From Verrucomicrobiota bacterium (GTDB lineage Bacteria; Verrucomicrobiota; Verrucomicrobiia; Opitutales; Opitutaceae), in NCBI GenBank assembly GCA_023386835.1, contig JAEWIY010000169.1, positions 1 through 10,213 of the forward strand: DNA of 10,213 nucleotides, read 5' to 3'. The translations under genes and the position numbers were made by a program. The notes under the pieces were generated by a model. The model was not told where the DNA came from and did not search any database. It worked only from the letters and a program-made list of their open reading frames with translations. Position 1 is the first letter of the stretch. Each line of letters opens with the position of its first letter. Positions 1 through 7,809 of the stretch are shown here, piece by piece.

Positions 1-2
1 AC

Positions 3-3000
3 ACGCCGCTTAATACCCCGAGCTTCGATATCTCCAACAGCACCTGGGCCCAGGAACTCCGCGCCCGCGAAGAACGAAAAAAGGCCGCTCGCGACGCCTG
101 GCTCGAACAACGACGCCTTGATGCCCAGTGGCGCCGCGATCACCCCGGGGAAAGCCGCGCAGAATACTCCGAGCGGATGGCCCGCGAACGCGGTGCTCGC
201 GAAGCCGTCCGCCTGCAACAGCTCGCGAATCGATCCGCCGCCCAGGTCGCAGAGTTCATCGCCCTCCAAAATGCTCGCCTTGAAGAAGTGCAATGGGCCG
301 AAGTCCGCCGCGCCACCGGGGGTTTCGCTTCTCGCGAACGTCCCCCGGTTTTCAAGCGCGGTCAGGAAGCTGTCGACTGGCTCGTCGCTCACGACCGCGA
401 ACAACCCAATCAATGGGCTGCCGTCCAGGCCGCGATCCTCCTGATCGAAGGCGTCGACAGCGTGCGACGTGACCCTGCCGCCGCCGCCCGCCTCGTCGAT
501 CCGCGCCTGCAACACCCACGCCCTGACGACGACCCGATCCGCGCTGAGTCACTCGCACTTCACGCTTACCTCAGCGCCGCACATCCCGAGCTCTACGCCT
601 CCTCCGAGACGCCACCCGATCCCGCCCAAGCCCGCCGCGATCTGGAAAAATTCGCGGAAACCTCCGCCATGGCCGCGTGGCTGCTCGCCCGCCACCTCGC
701 CGAATCGGCCGATCCCGCTGACCAAGCCCGCGCCCTCGTTCATCTCGGCGCTGGCTACGAATGGGCCAGCGCCAACTACGAGCATTTTTTTGGCTACGAG
801 ACGCCTTCCGCCAAAAACGCCAAGGCGCATTTCGAACGCACGCTGATCGCCACGCTTCAGCGCCACCAGGTTCATGTCGCCCTATCCCTTCAGTCCTGGA
901 GTCCAGGAACATTTCAAGCGGTCGCGCGCCTGCTCGCGTTCACCAAACCCGCGCCCGTAGATCTGCTTGTCCGGTACACCGACGCGATCGCGGAACGCAT
1001 CGGCGCCGGAACCCTCGGCGACTGGTTCGACTACTATAGCTATGGTGAACTCATTGCCGCCGCCGGCCGTGCCGGCTCCGGCAGCGCCCACGCCCTCGCC
1101 ACGCTCGATCGCTTCAGGCTCCTCGAAACCGGCACGTCCACCGAAATGTCGCCGCCAGCCTTCCGCCCGCTCGCCGACATGAGCCTCGCCGTTCCCGCCC
1201 TCACCCACTGGGCCGCCCGTGAAGACCCCCTCGGCGCCCGCGCCCGTCTCGCGCTCGTCGAACTCGCCCAACCGGCCGCCCGCAACTCCGACTACCTTCT
1301 GCCCGACCTGCCCGAAGGTCAGGAACTGGCCAAAGCCCGCACCGCCTTCACCGCCGCCGAAAACGCCGACTACGCCGCGTGGCAGAAAAACAAGAACTTC
1401 GTTCGTCCGTCCCCCGCCACCGAGGCCGCGAAAGCCCGCCTCGCCGCCGAACAAGCAGCCGCACTCGCGGCTTTCGAACGCCGCGAAGGCACCGCGCCGT
1501 CCGTTGGCGCCATCCCTCGCTTGCTCGCCGCCATCGAAGCCGCCGCCGGCTCGCGGCACGACCTGGCCGCGCTCGGACCGTCGCTCACCGGCGCCACGCC
1601 CCCGCCCCTCGCCATTGACGATCCGTCGTTCGATCTCGCCAAGGCCGCCGACATGCTCGACACCGCCTTTTCCCCCGGCATTCCCGCCGGCCCCGTTCGC
1701 GACCGCTACCTTTACGCTGCCGCGCGCCTCGGTGACGCCTACGCACCCTACGCGCTTTCGATTCAACCAACCTACCCCGGCGAACCGGCTGCTCGCCTCG
1801 CCCTCCAAAAAATCTCCGGGGAACGCCGCGCTCGCGACGAAGCCGCCGGACTGCCGCGCGCCTTGCTCGCAAAAGCGATCGACGCCCTCCTCCGCGCCCA
1901 AGACGCCACCGAACTTCTCGCCGCCGCCGCTCGAGCCGGCAGCCCGCTCGCCGCCGCTCTCCAGCTCGACCAGCGCATCGGTCGCGACATGGCCCGAGAA
2001 ACCGACCGGCCGCCGAGCTGGAATCTCGAGCCCTCGTTGATCGCCGAATTGGACGCCGCCGTCACCGCGCTGCACGCCGAACCCAACACGTTCACCGATT
2101 GGTCGCTCGTCCACGCCCTCGCCTCCCCGTCCGAAGTTCAAAACGCCGCTCAACGCTGGTTCGGCTACGTCGCCATCTGGGATCTCGACCGGCAGGAACG
2201 CATCGCCGAGCACGCTCTCGCCAACGCCATCCAGCCGCAAATCGACGCCGTCCTCGCCACTCTCGCCGCATGGCCCGGCATCAATCAGGTTGATCCGCTG
2301 CACGAGGAATGGACCGCCGCCGCTGAACGCGACTTCGCACAAGCCCAGGAAGCCATTCGCAACGACGACGGCCTCACCGCGCTCCGCCTCTTCCTCGCCG
2401 CCGCGGGCCGCGGCGACCGCGGCGCCCTCGAACTTCTCGGCCGCCACATCCGCTCCGGTGACGGCGGCCTCCCCCGTTCCGACGTAATCGCTGATCAAAT
2501 ACAAGCCGCCGTCTTCCGCATGACGATGACCGACGCCGAGATCGGCGATCCTTATGCGGCGAACCACATTGGCGAAGGCTATCGCACAGGCCGGCACGGC
2601 GCCGCCGCCGACCCGGCGCAAGCCACCGAGTGGCTCCGCTACGCCGCCTCCATCGGCAGCGTGGACGCCGCCCGCACTCTCGCATCACCGGACACTGTCG
2701 GTCTCATCCGATCCCCGTTCGAACGCTTCCAATACGAAGCCATCTCCGACGCCCTGGAGCAGGGAAATCACCTCCTTCAACCGCCCCGCCGTCTCCTCGG
2801 CGCACGCATCGACACCGCTCCCGTCCACGCCGAGCTCGAAGCCGCCATCGCAAAATTCGCCACCTTCCGAAACAAGAGACCGGTCGAACTCTCCGACGCC
2901 GCCGCCGAGAAACAATTCGCCCGCCTCGACGCCGCGCACGACGAACTGAAGAAAAATCCTCTCAAAGGACTCGTCCTCGTCGCAAAAGTCGCCGCCGAGC

Positions 3001-3395
3001 ACAACCGCTACGCCGCCCAGGACCTCGTCCGCGTGCTCGCCACCGGCGAATACGGCCTCCAACCCGCGCCCGAACTCGCGCGACGTTTTCACCGCGTCAT
3101 CCTCAACGACCTCGCGCGCACAGCCGAATACGGTAACGAAGCCGACGCGCATCGGGTCGCCTGCCACGCCCTCGCCGGCCTCGACGGCCCGCCTGACACC
3201 GCCACCGGGCTCCGCTGGCTGACCTACGCCGCCGAACGCGGCAACTACATGTCCGCGCTGCTCCTCGCCCGACTCCACACCGAAACCATCCTTCCCGGCA
3301 TCGCGCCAAATCCCATCGAAGCCGCGCGGTGGCAAATAATGTCGGACGCTATCGCCGAGGAGACGTTCACTCCGTGCCGCCCTCTGAAGCGCTGA
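3..3395 (+). CDS. Giant Sel1/TPR-like helical repeat protein, 5' partial
   Basis: The frame is open from the first complete codon at base 3 to a TGA at 3393-3395, giving 1130 residues with the N-terminus outside the window. The ATG at 177 is probably not the start, because the upstream codons read as the same charged, protein-like sequence. Bases 42-300 encode an Arg/Glu/Ala-rich segment (for example WAQELRAREERKKAARDAWL) that looks like a coiled coil. The middle is alanine-rich and helical with no family I recognise. Near the C-terminus are Sel1-like units: one at about 2391-2470 (AAGRGDRGALELLGR), one at about 2544-2690 (GEGYRTGRHG, then DPAQATEWLRYAASIGS), and one at about 3147-3360 (ATGLRWLTYAAERGNYMSA). 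Sel1 repeats usually act as protein-protein interaction scaffolds. No catalytic motif or membrane segment is apparent; a signal peptide cannot be judged without the N-terminus. Codons favour C-ending GCC, CTC and CGC. The function is unknown; the Sel1 assignment is moderately secure for the C-terminus only. Confidence 0.85.
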   Translation, partial: TPLNTPSFDISNSTWAQELRAREERKKAARDAWLEQRRLDAQWRRDHPGESRAEYSERMARERGAREAVRLQQLANRSAAQVAEFIALQNARLEEVQWAEVRRATGGFASRERPPVFKRGQEAVDWLVAHDREQPNQWAAVQAAILLIEGVDSVRRDPAAAARLVDPRLQHPRPDDDPIRAESLALHAYLSAAHPELYASSETPPDPAQARRDLEKFAETSAMAAWLLARHLAESADPADQARALVHLGAGYEWASANYEHFFGYETPSAKNAKAHFERTLIATLQRHQVHVALSLQSWSPGTFQAVARLLAFTKPAPVDLLVRYTDAIAERIGAGTLGDWFDYYSYGELIAAAGRAGSGSAHALATLDRFRLLETGTSTEMSPPAFRPLADMSLAVPALTHWAAREDPLGARARLALVELAQPAARNSDYLLPDLPEGQELAKARTAFTAAENADYAAWQKNKNFVRPSPATEAAKARLAAEQAAALAAFERREGTAPSVGAIPRLLAAIEAAAGSRHDLAALGPSLTGATPPPLAIDDPSFDLAKAADMLDTAFSPGIPAGPVRDRYLYAAARLGDAYAPYALSIQPTYPGEPAARLALQKISGERRARDEAAGLPRALLAKAIDALLRAQDATELLAAAARAGSPLAAALQLDQRIGRDMARETDRPPSWNLEPSLIAELDAAVTALHAEPNTFTDWSLVHALASPSEVQNAAQRWFGYVAIWDLDRQERIAEHALANAIQPQIDAVLATLAAWPGINQVDPLHEEWTAAAERDFAQAQEAIRNDDGLTALRLFLAAAGRGDRGALELLGRHIRSGDGGLPRSDVIADQIQAAVFRMTMTDAEIGDPYAANHIGEGYRTGRHGAAADPAQATEWLRYAASIGSVDAARTLASPDTVGLIRSPFERFQYEAISDALEQGNHLLQPPRRLLGARIDTAPVHAELEAAIAKFATFRNKRPVELSDAAAEKQFARLDAAHDELKKNPLKGLVLVAKVAAEHNRYAAQDLVRVLATGEYGLQPAPELARRFHRVILNDLARTAEYGNEADAHRVACHALAGLDGPPDTATGLRWLTYAAERGNYMSALLLARLHTETILPGIAPNPIEAARWQIMSDAIAEETFTPCRPLKR

Positions 3396-3466
3396 CGCTT
3401 GTCCCCGTCGTAATCGAATCCTTCGATAAAACGCCAATCATCCATCTTTCTGCCTCGGGGCGCGCT
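3396..3466. other. Convergent intergenic spacer with a short inverted repeat
   Basis: These 71 bases lie between the stop codons of two converging genes. The only structure seen is a perfect 6-base inverted repeat, ATCGAA at 3413-3418 and TTCGAT at 3422-3427, around a 3-base loop. It could act as a weak bidirectional terminator. However, the stem is short and AT-containing, and neither strand has a run of T after it, so an intrinsic terminator is not well supported. Confidence 0.4.
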
Positions 3467-5044
3467 TCATTGCCGCGGTTCCAACTGAATGTCCCCGTTT
3501 GAGAGCACCGGCGGCAGCGCGTCGACGAAGGGTGCTTCGGTTCGACGGAGTTCCTCGACTGCACGAGCGCGCAATTCGGCCAGACGCCCGGCCTGGTCCG
3601 GCCGGCTGACGAGGTTGTGCAGCTCCTCCGGATCCGTCCGCAGGTCGTACAGCTCTTCGGTCTCCTCCGCAACGAGTGTCCGGATGTACCTGTAGCCTTC
3701 GTCGCGCAACAGCACGTACCAGGGCACGCCAGTCGCCCGGGAATGCCCGTCGCGGCCATCCGGCGGGATTGCGGCGGTGTCGCTTCCGAACGTCCAGCCG
3801 GTGTAGGTGAGCAGCACCGGATGCGTCCATGACGCCGACGGATCGCGCAGCAGCGGCCACAGGCTGCGTCCGTGCAGCGCCCACGGAACCTCGACGCCGG
3901 CGGCGGAGAGAATCGTCGGCACGAGATCGATGCCGCCCACCGGTGCCTCGACAACGCCTCCCGCAGACACGCTGCCGGGCTGGTTGATGATGAGCGGCCC
4001 TCTCAGGTTCGCATCGTACGGAGCGACCTTCTTCTGAAACCCATGTTGCCCCCAGGCGAATCCCTGATCGGAAGCGAAGATGACGAGGGTGTTCTCGAGC
4101 TGCCCGGTCTCCTCGAGCGTGCGCAGCAGCCGGCCGACGCCTTCATCCAGCGCCGCGACGACGTCATGATACTGCCGGACTCCGTCGGCGAGCGGCTGCC
4201 CATTCCGTGTGCGATAGCGCGGCTCGCCGTCAGGACCTTCCACGTATTCCCGAATCTCCTGCATGTACGCTGGTTTTCCCGGCCTCGGGGGGTAGATGTC
4301 CGCCGGGCGCGCAACCGGCATCCCGTCGTGTCTGCCCCGATGTCGCTCGGCCGGCACGTAGGGCGCATGCGGGGCCGTGTAACAGAGCCAGAGGAACCAC
4401 GGCCGGTCCGCCGGCCGGTGCTCACCGCGAAGGTATGCGTCCGCCCATGCGGTGTAGTTGTCGGTTGCATACCCGTCCACCGGTTCGGCGGGCCGTCCGT
4501 CGAACGAAATCTCCTGGTCGAGATAATAACCGTCATTCGCACCCTCGTACTTCGGCGACGGCCGGCTCCACGAAGCCTGGTAGTCCCACTCGCGTCCGGC
4601 GCCCGTGTCGTCTCCGGTGTGCCACTTGCCGATGTGTGCCGTGGAGTACCCGTGCTCGCGCAGCACGCGCGGCCAGAACGGAGCCTGCTCCGGATCGTAG
4701 GTGGCGCCCGGATACGGGCCCTCCATCCGCAGCGACTCCACCGCATGCGGCAGCCGCCCGGTCAGCAGCGACGCCCGCGCCGGCATGCACCAGGTGCCGA
4801 CATAGGCCTGCGCGAACCTGACGCCGCCCGCCGCCAGCCGGTCGATCTGCGGGGTGCCGACACCGGGGTCGGCACCGGCGTACGCACCCACCGTCCGGTA
4901 GGACTGGTCGTCGGTCAGGATGAAGAGGATGTTCGGTCGCGCCTGAGGCTCCGCCGCGACCACGATCCCGGCAGTCGCGAGTCCGATCAGCAGCAGAACA
5001 GCCTTTCGCGGAGGGCACCGCCCTGGGATGATGTTCGTTTTCAT
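3467..5044 (-). CDS. Secreted type I (formylglycine) sulfatase, arylsulfatase-like
   Basis: This 525-residue protein belongs to the alkaline-phosphatase-fold sulfatase family, which hydrolyses sulfate esters. Residues 1-31 form a signal peptide: a basic start, hydrophobic core AVLLLIGLATAGIVVA, and cleavage near A30/A31. There is no lipobox, so export to the periplasm or beyond is expected. Metal-binding D45-D46 lie in ILTDDQ. The formylglycine site is C86 in CMPAR, matching CxPxR. Other family marks are GKWHTG at 139-144, the PHAP motif around H226, D326-Q327-G328 followed by H334, and K338/K339. The C-terminus carries the usual LYDLRTDPEELHNL signature at 465-478. Length and motifs indicate an intact, active enzyme if a formylglycine-generating enzyme is encoded elsewhere. 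It is the last gene of the operon, 21 bases after the preceding sulfatase stop. That gap has no purine-rich Shine-Dalgarno sequence. The substrate is not predictable; a sulfated sugar is likely from the neighbours. Confidence 0.95.
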   Translation of the reverse strand: MKTNIIPGRCPPRKAVLLLIGLATAGIVVAAEPQARPNILFILTDDQSYRTVGAYAGADPGVGTPQIDRLAAGGVRFAQAYVGTWCMPARASLLTGRLPHAVESLRMEGPYPGATYDPEQAPFWPRVLREHGYSTAHIGKWHTGDDTGAGREWDYQASWSRPSPKYEGANDGYYLDQEISFDGRPAEPVDGYATDNYTAWADAYLRGEHRPADRPWFLWLCYTAPHAPYVPAERHRGRHDGMPVARPADIYPPRPGKPAYMQEIREYVEGPDGEPRYRTRNGQPLADGVRQYHDVVAALDEGVGRLLRTLEETGQLENTLVIFASDQGFAWGQHGFQKKVAPYDANLRGPLIINQPGSVSAGGVVEAPVGGIDLVPTILSAAGVEVPWALHGRSLWPLLRDPSASWTHPVLLTYTGWTFGSDTAAIPPDGRDGHSRATGVPWYVLLRDEGYRYIRTLVAEETEELYDLRTDPEELHNLVSRPDQAGRLAELRARAVEELRRTEAPFVDALPPVLSNGDIQLEPRQ

Positions 5045-5065
5045 AGCGGTGGGGATGAAGGGCGT

Positions 5066-6661
5066 TCAGCGGCCGACGCCGCGCCAACCCGCCTCGAGGC
5101 GGGCTGCCAGCCGGCTGACCAGCGGTTCGAATTCAGGACGGCCGGCCAGGTTCACGGTTTCGCCCGGGTCGGTCACGTGATCGTAGAGTTCGCACGCCTC
5201 GACGCCACCGGTCGCGTCACCCGCCGGCCAGCGCGTGAAGCGGTAGCGCGCCGTACGCAGGCTGTAGCCCATGACGTCACCGCGCGGATACTGGCTTATC
5301 GCCGCATCCTTGCCGGGACGCCCGGGCGCCTGCAGCAGGTCCGCGAAACTGTGCCCCTCCAGATGCTGGGGACGGGGCAGACCTGCGAGGTCACAAAGAC
5401 TCGGATACAGATCAACCAGCTCGACCAGCGCATCCGTGGCCGCTCCCGCCCCCCGCGCGCCCGGAGCGGCGACGATCAGGGGAGCGCGCGTCGCCGCCTC
5501 GAAGTTGGTCAGCTTGCCCCACTGGCCGTTCTCGCCGAGGTGCATGCCATGGTCGCCAAAGACCACGACGACCGTGCTGTCCGCCAGCCCCAGCCGCTCC
5601 AATTCCCCCAGCAACCGGCCAATCTGAGCATCCACGAAACTGATACATGCATAGTACCCGTGGAGCAGCCGGCGCTGCTGCTCCGGCGGGATCGGTCCTT
5701 CGCGAGGCATGGCGAAGGTGGTCCATTCGTCGACCGGACGGGACGTCACCGGATCGACCTTCACATCCACGGGATAACTTCCGCGCAGCTCCTGCATCGG
5801 CAGCGCCACCGCCACCGCCGGCACATCCACGGGTGGAGCAGAATTGGACGGCAGCGTCAGCCGGGCCGGGTCATAGAGATCCCAGTAGCGCTTCGGCGCA
5901 ATGAAGGGCAAATGCGGCTTGAGATACCCGACGGCCAGAAAGAAGGGGTTCGCGGCTGACGCGCCCCGCCGGTCTTCCGCCAGCATCCCCAACACGTCGA
6001 TGCTGCGGTCCGTGAGCTCCCCGTCGTAGAGCGTGTTGTCCGGAACATCCGGCGCTTCGGTGGCGAGTGAACGCAGGAAGTCGTTCTTCCAACCTTCGAG
6101 CTCGGCACCGCTCTTTCCGGTCTTCCGCGAATAGACCTCGCGCGTCAGCTTCTCACCCAGAGGCGAGTAGTAGTAGCGCGGACCTCCCATCCAGATTGGC
6201 ACCGACCACGATTGCGGATCGCCCATGTCGCTGCCGATGGCGAACCCGTGAAACGCCGGGTGATAGATCTTCCCCAGCGCCTGGGTGTGATAGCCATGTC
6301 GCTTGAAGTGCTCCGGAAGCGTCACGACATCCGGCACCTTTTGCCGGAAGTGCGTGGTCAGATCGTACACCCCGGTCGAGTCCGGCCGGAGCCCGGTCAT
6401 CAGGCTTGCGCGCGATGCGTTGCAGATCGCCTGTTGCGAATAGGCCCGGTTGAATACGAGTCCGCGCGAGGCGAGTTTGTCGAGGTTCGGACTGTGCACC
6501 TCGGTGACGCCGTAGCAGCCCAGCGAGGGACGCAGATCATCCACCGCGATGAACAGCACGTTCAGCCGCTGCGGCGCCTCCGCCGCGCGGACGAGCCCTC
6601 CCAGCACGACGATCGCGATCCCCACGGCCGCGGACCGCACGCACGTTCTGGCGTCCTTCAC
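5066..6661 (-). CDS. Secreted iduronate-2-sulfatase-like sulfatase
   Basis: This is a 531-residue type I sulfatase resembling the iduronate-2-sulfatase group found in many copies in Planctomycetota and Verrucomicrobiota. Residues 1-26 look like a signal peptide (core AAVGIAIVVLGGLV, cleavage near VRA-AEA). Metal ligands D41-D42 lie in IAVDDLRP. The formylglycine cysteine is C80 in CNASR. Group-typical motifs follow: GKIYHP at 130-135, GYLKPHLPF around H250, GDHGMHLGENGQWGKLTNF at 369-387 with D370, H371 and K383, and ELYDHVTDPGETVNL at 491-505. The chosen start is a GTG at 6661 that overlaps the upstream stop as GTGA. An alternative GTG at 6640 has AAGGAC at 6653-6658 upstream and would leave a shorter but workable signal peptide. 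Known relatives remove 2-O-sulfate from uronic acids, but many bacterial members are uncharacterised, so the exact substrate is open. The position after an acid-sugar enzyme fits a uronate substrate. Confidence 0.94.
   Translation of the reverse strand: MKDARTCVRSAAVGIAIVVLGGLVRAAEAPQRLNVLFIAVDDLRPSLGCYGVTEVHSPNLDKLASRGLVFNRAYSQQAICNASRASLMTGLRPDSTGVYDLTTHFRQKVPDVVTLPEHFKRHGYHTQALGKIYHPAFHGFAIGSDMGDPQSWSVPIWMGGPRYYYSPLGEKLTREVYSRKTGKSGAELEGWKNDFLRSLATEAPDVPDNTLYDGELTDRSIDVLGMLAEDRRGASAANPFFLAVGYLKPHLPFIAPKRYWDLYDPARLTLPSNSAPPVDVPAVAVALPMQELRGSYPVDVKVDPVTSRPVDEWTTFAMPREGPIPPEQQRRLLHGYYACISFVDAQIGRLLGELERLGLADSTVVVVFGDHGMHLGENGQWGKLTNFEAATRAPLIVAAPGARGAGAATDALVELVDLYPSLCDLAGLPRPQHLEGHSFADLLQAPGRPGKDAAISQYPRGDVMGYSLRTARYRFTRWPAGDATGGVEACELYDHVTDPGETVNLAGRPEFEPLVSRLAARLEAGWRGVGR
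6658..6661 (-). promoter_or_regulatory. GTGA stop/start overlap (translational coupling)
   Basis: Read on the minus strand, the bases are GTGA. The TGA (6658-6660) ends the enolase-family gene and the GTG (6659-6661) is the likely start of the sulfatase. No strong Shine-Dalgarno sequence precedes it; an AGGA sits about 15 bases upstream. Termination-reinitiation by the same ribosomes is the simplest way this gene is translated. If the GTG at 6640 is the true start, coupling would still be close but without overlap. Confidence 0.6.
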
Positions 6662-7809
6662 GACAAAGCCCCGAGTTCCTGCAGGATCGAACGGTCGCTC
6701 AGGTACGGTTCCACGCCGGGCACATCCAGTTCGATGCCCAGCCCCGGCCCTTCCGGAATCGCCAGCATCCCGTCGCTGTCGAGTTTCCAGCCCCCACGGG
6801 TGATCTCGTCGATGAAGGGCGAGCCCGCGATGTACTCCACCATGTCGGTCGCGGGAATGGCGGAGGCGAGATGGAGGTCCGCCGCGAGTCCGATGGCCGT
6901 GTTCCAGCCGTGGGGAATGAAATCGATGCCGTGGTCCTGCGCCATCCAGGCGATGCGACGCTCCTCGCTAAGGCCACCCACCTTGGTGACGTCCGGCTGC
7001 ACGATGTCGAACGCCCCCGCGTCGATCCACGGCTGGAAAGCCTGGCGACGTGTCAGCACCTCGCCTCCGGCAATGCGCACGGGAGCATGCTCGCGGAGAC
7101 GCACGTAGTCCTCGAGCCGGTCCGGCGCCAGCGGCTCCTCGAACCAGTACACATCGTGCTCGGCCAGCATGTGCGCCGTCCGGATCGCCCACTTGTAGCC
7201 GTGTTTCCAATACGCATCGCTCGCTCCCGCATCGACCATGAGCCGGCACTCCGGTCCGACAGCCTCCCGTGCGGCCGCCACGATCGCCCGGTCGGTGCGG
7301 TCGTCGCGCCGGCCAAAGGGACCCCAGCCGATCTTGAAGGCACGGAATCCCTCGGCCTTTATCCTCCGCAGCCGCGCCCCGAGCCGTTCGGGTTCGTCCA
7401 TCAGCAGCGAGGCATAGGGCCGCACCCGCTCGCGCACACGCCCGCCAAGCAGCCGTCCGACCGGCTGCCCCGTCGCCTTTCCGAGCAGGTCCCACAGCGC
7501 GATGTCCACCCCGCTGATCGCGTGGGTGACCGCTCCGCCGCGTCCCATCCAGAACGTGTGCTGGTGCAGCTTTTCGCTGACCCGCTCCGGCTCCAGCGCC
7601 GACTCGCCCTCGAGCAGCGGAGCCAGCACGCGCAGCGCCGCCCGGACGAGGCCGTCGTTGGTGAATACACTTCCGAGGCCCGTCAGGCCCTCGTCGGTGT
7701 GCACGGTGACGAGCGTGTGAACGCAGTCCTCCGGCCGCAGTTCGTTGCTCCAGCCGCCCTCGGGCGTCCGGCCGCGCAGTCCGGCGCAACGCACTTCTCG
7801 AATTCTCAT
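6658..7809 (-). CDS. Enolase-superfamily (mandelate racemase/MLE-type) sugar-acid dehydratase-like enzyme
   Basis: The protein has 383 residues, the normal family length, with an N-terminal capping domain (about 1-130) and a beta/alpha barrel. Mg2+ ligands are visible as D193 (LMVDAG), E224 or E225 (WFEEPL) and E250 (GGEVLT). A His-Asp dyad typical of the mandelate racemase subgroup is present: D273 in QPDVTKVGG and H300 in FIPHGWN. E325 in VEYI is the usual late acidic residue. Members abstract the proton alpha to a carboxylate and mostly dehydrate aldonic or uronic-derived acids in the cytoplasm. Unusually, the barrel's KxK catalytic pair reads K159-I-G161, so the second lysine is missing. 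The start at 7809 was chosen because the sequence MRIREV begins the family fold and overlaps the M81 stop as ATGA. A longer reading to 8148 is only a low-complexity out-of-frame view of the M81 gene. The exact acid substrate is unknown. Confidence 0.93.
   Translation of the reverse strand: MRIREVRCAGLRGRTPEGGWSNELRPEDCVHTLVTVHTDEGLTGLGSVFTNDGLVRAALRVLAPLLEGESALEPERVSEKLHQHTFWMGRGGAVTHAISGVDIALWDLLGKATGQPVGRLLGGRVRERVRPYASLLMDEPERLGARLRRIKAEGFRAFKIGWGPFGRRDDRTDRAIVAAAREAVGPECRLMVDAGASDAYWKHGYKWAIRTAHMLAEHDVYWFEEPLAPDRLEDYVRLREHAPVRIAGGEVLTRRQAFQPWIDAGAFDIVQPDVTKVGGLSEERRIAWMAQDHGIDFIPHGWNTAIGLAADLHLASAIPATDMVEYIAGSPFIDEITRGGWKLDSDGMLAIPEGPGLGIELDVPGVEPYLSDRSILQELGALS
7806..7809 (-). promoter_or_regulatory. 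ATGA stop/start overlap (translational coupling)
   Basis: Read on the minus strand, the bases are ATGA, combining the TGA of the M81 gene (7806-7808) with the ATG of the enolase-family gene (7807-7809). A purine-rich GAAGAG lies just upstream (7813-7818), only 3 bases from the ATG, which is closer than usual for a Shine-Dalgarno sequence. The arrangement implies coupled translation and supports the 7809 start. Confidence 0.75.

Noticed and set aside
177..179. ATG at 177 as the start of the plus-strand gene
   Set aside because: The same frame is open to the window edge, and the upstream residues continue the charged helical sequence, so the gene most likely begins before the window.
882..2621. 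Long open frame of 579 codons on the minus strand inside the giant plus-strand gene
   Set aside because: It is glycine/arginine-rich with no family motifs, and is expected as a shadow of GC-rich codons in the real gene, which has Sel1-like sequence.
3413..3427. Inverted repeat as an intrinsic terminator
   Set aside because: The stem has only 6 base pairs and no T-run follows on either strand, so it was listed only as spacer structure.
3872..5959. Open frame of 695 codons on the plus strand across both sulfatases
   Set aside because: It runs antisense across two genes with intact catalytic motifs, is arginine-rich with low-complexity tracts, and matches no known fold.
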